Assembly: GCA_964647395.1 (NCBI GenBank)
Contig: CAZYHR010000002.1
Coordinates: 1-64,000 of the forward strand
Direction: 5' to 3'
From: Phosphoribacter sp964647395
Lineage (GTDB): Bacteria > Actinomycetota > Actinomycetes > Actinomycetales > Dermatophilaceae
Length of the DNA: 64,000 nucleotides
Each line of letters begins with the position of its first letter. Position 1 is the first letter of the stretch. The position numbers were made by a program, and so were the translations under genes. Of this stretch, positions 63,977 through 64,000 are shown in pieces. Below the pieces are notes generated by a model. The model saw nothing but the letters and a program-made list of their open reading frames with translations. It made no database searches and had not been told where the DNA came from.

Positions 63977-64000
63977 GGGTCCACCGCAACCGGTTTTCCC

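Overview
The window is a very GC-rich, densely packed segment of an actinobacterial chromosome. The evidence is mycothiol biosynthesis (mshB), an actinobacterial-type dapD, a DUF3117 micro-protein, the sigE-rseA-htrA-tatB-mrp block, and strong third-position GC use. The backbone order typA, peptide ABC transporter, mshB, fdxA, dapC, dapD | dapE, LOG-family gene, DivIVA-like gene, tag, DUF3117, O-methyltransferase, sigE, rseA, htrA, tatB, mrp, DUF1003, MgtE-N/CBS follows the order I remember from Mycobacterium tuberculosis (about Rv1165 to Rv1232c). A Micrococcales member, possibly of the Intrasporangiaceae/Dermatophilaceae, is my best guess; this is inference. I saw no tRNA, rRNA, IS element, phage gene or CRISPR array.

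Layout. 1-16.1 kb is backbone: the 3' part of typA, a five-gene dipeptide/oligopeptide ABC transporter in the order C-A-B-D-F, mshB, a flavin reductase, a VanW-domain wall protein, fdxA, dapC, citrate synthase, a lysozyme-like membrane protein and dapD. 17.2-47.0 kb is a catabolic and storage block lying between dapD and dapE. It holds two hydrolases, a PaaR-like TetR regulator, paaH-paaF-paaG-like beta-oxidation genes, an acyl-CoA synthetase, a minus-strand cluster of four paralogous phasin-like proteins with an XRE regulator, paaZ, a wax-ester synthase/DGAT, phaC, a PHA-depolymerase-like hydrolase and an alcohol dehydrogenase. These are followed on the plus strand by a crotonase, paaABCDE, paaJ, paaK, a phaB-like reductase and a DUF485 + acetate symporter pair. 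47.1-64 kb returns to backbone: dapE through the MgtE-like gene, then two CitE/HpcH-type lyases, a hypothetical protein, a PLDc_N membrane protein and a RIO-type kinase.

How the genes work together. PaaK activates phenylacetate, PaaABC(D)E epoxidises it, PaaG isomerises it, and PaaZ opens and oxidises the ring. PaaF, PaaH and PaaJ finish beta-oxidation to acetyl-CoA and succinyl-CoA. The same acetyl-CoA pool, also fed by the acetate permease and acyl-CoA synthetase, can be stored as polyhydroxyalkanoate (thiolase, PhaB, PhaC, phasins) or as acylglycerols/wax esters (WS/DGAT). The block therefore looks like an aromatics-to-storage module.

The most unusual signal is a 10-base word, GGTATGCCGC, present in at least 25 exact copies on both strands. 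It occurs as single copies inside genes, in different reading frames, and as intergenic inverted pairs forming hairpins. This is the distribution known for DNA-uptake sequences of naturally competent bacteria. Inside genes it is common in the backbone but essentially missing from 25.2-47.1 kb. Other notable signals are a set of probable leaderless promoters, a CTG start for dapC, a perfect 53-bp tandem duplication next to mrp, and a 16-bp triple repeat in front of paaZ.
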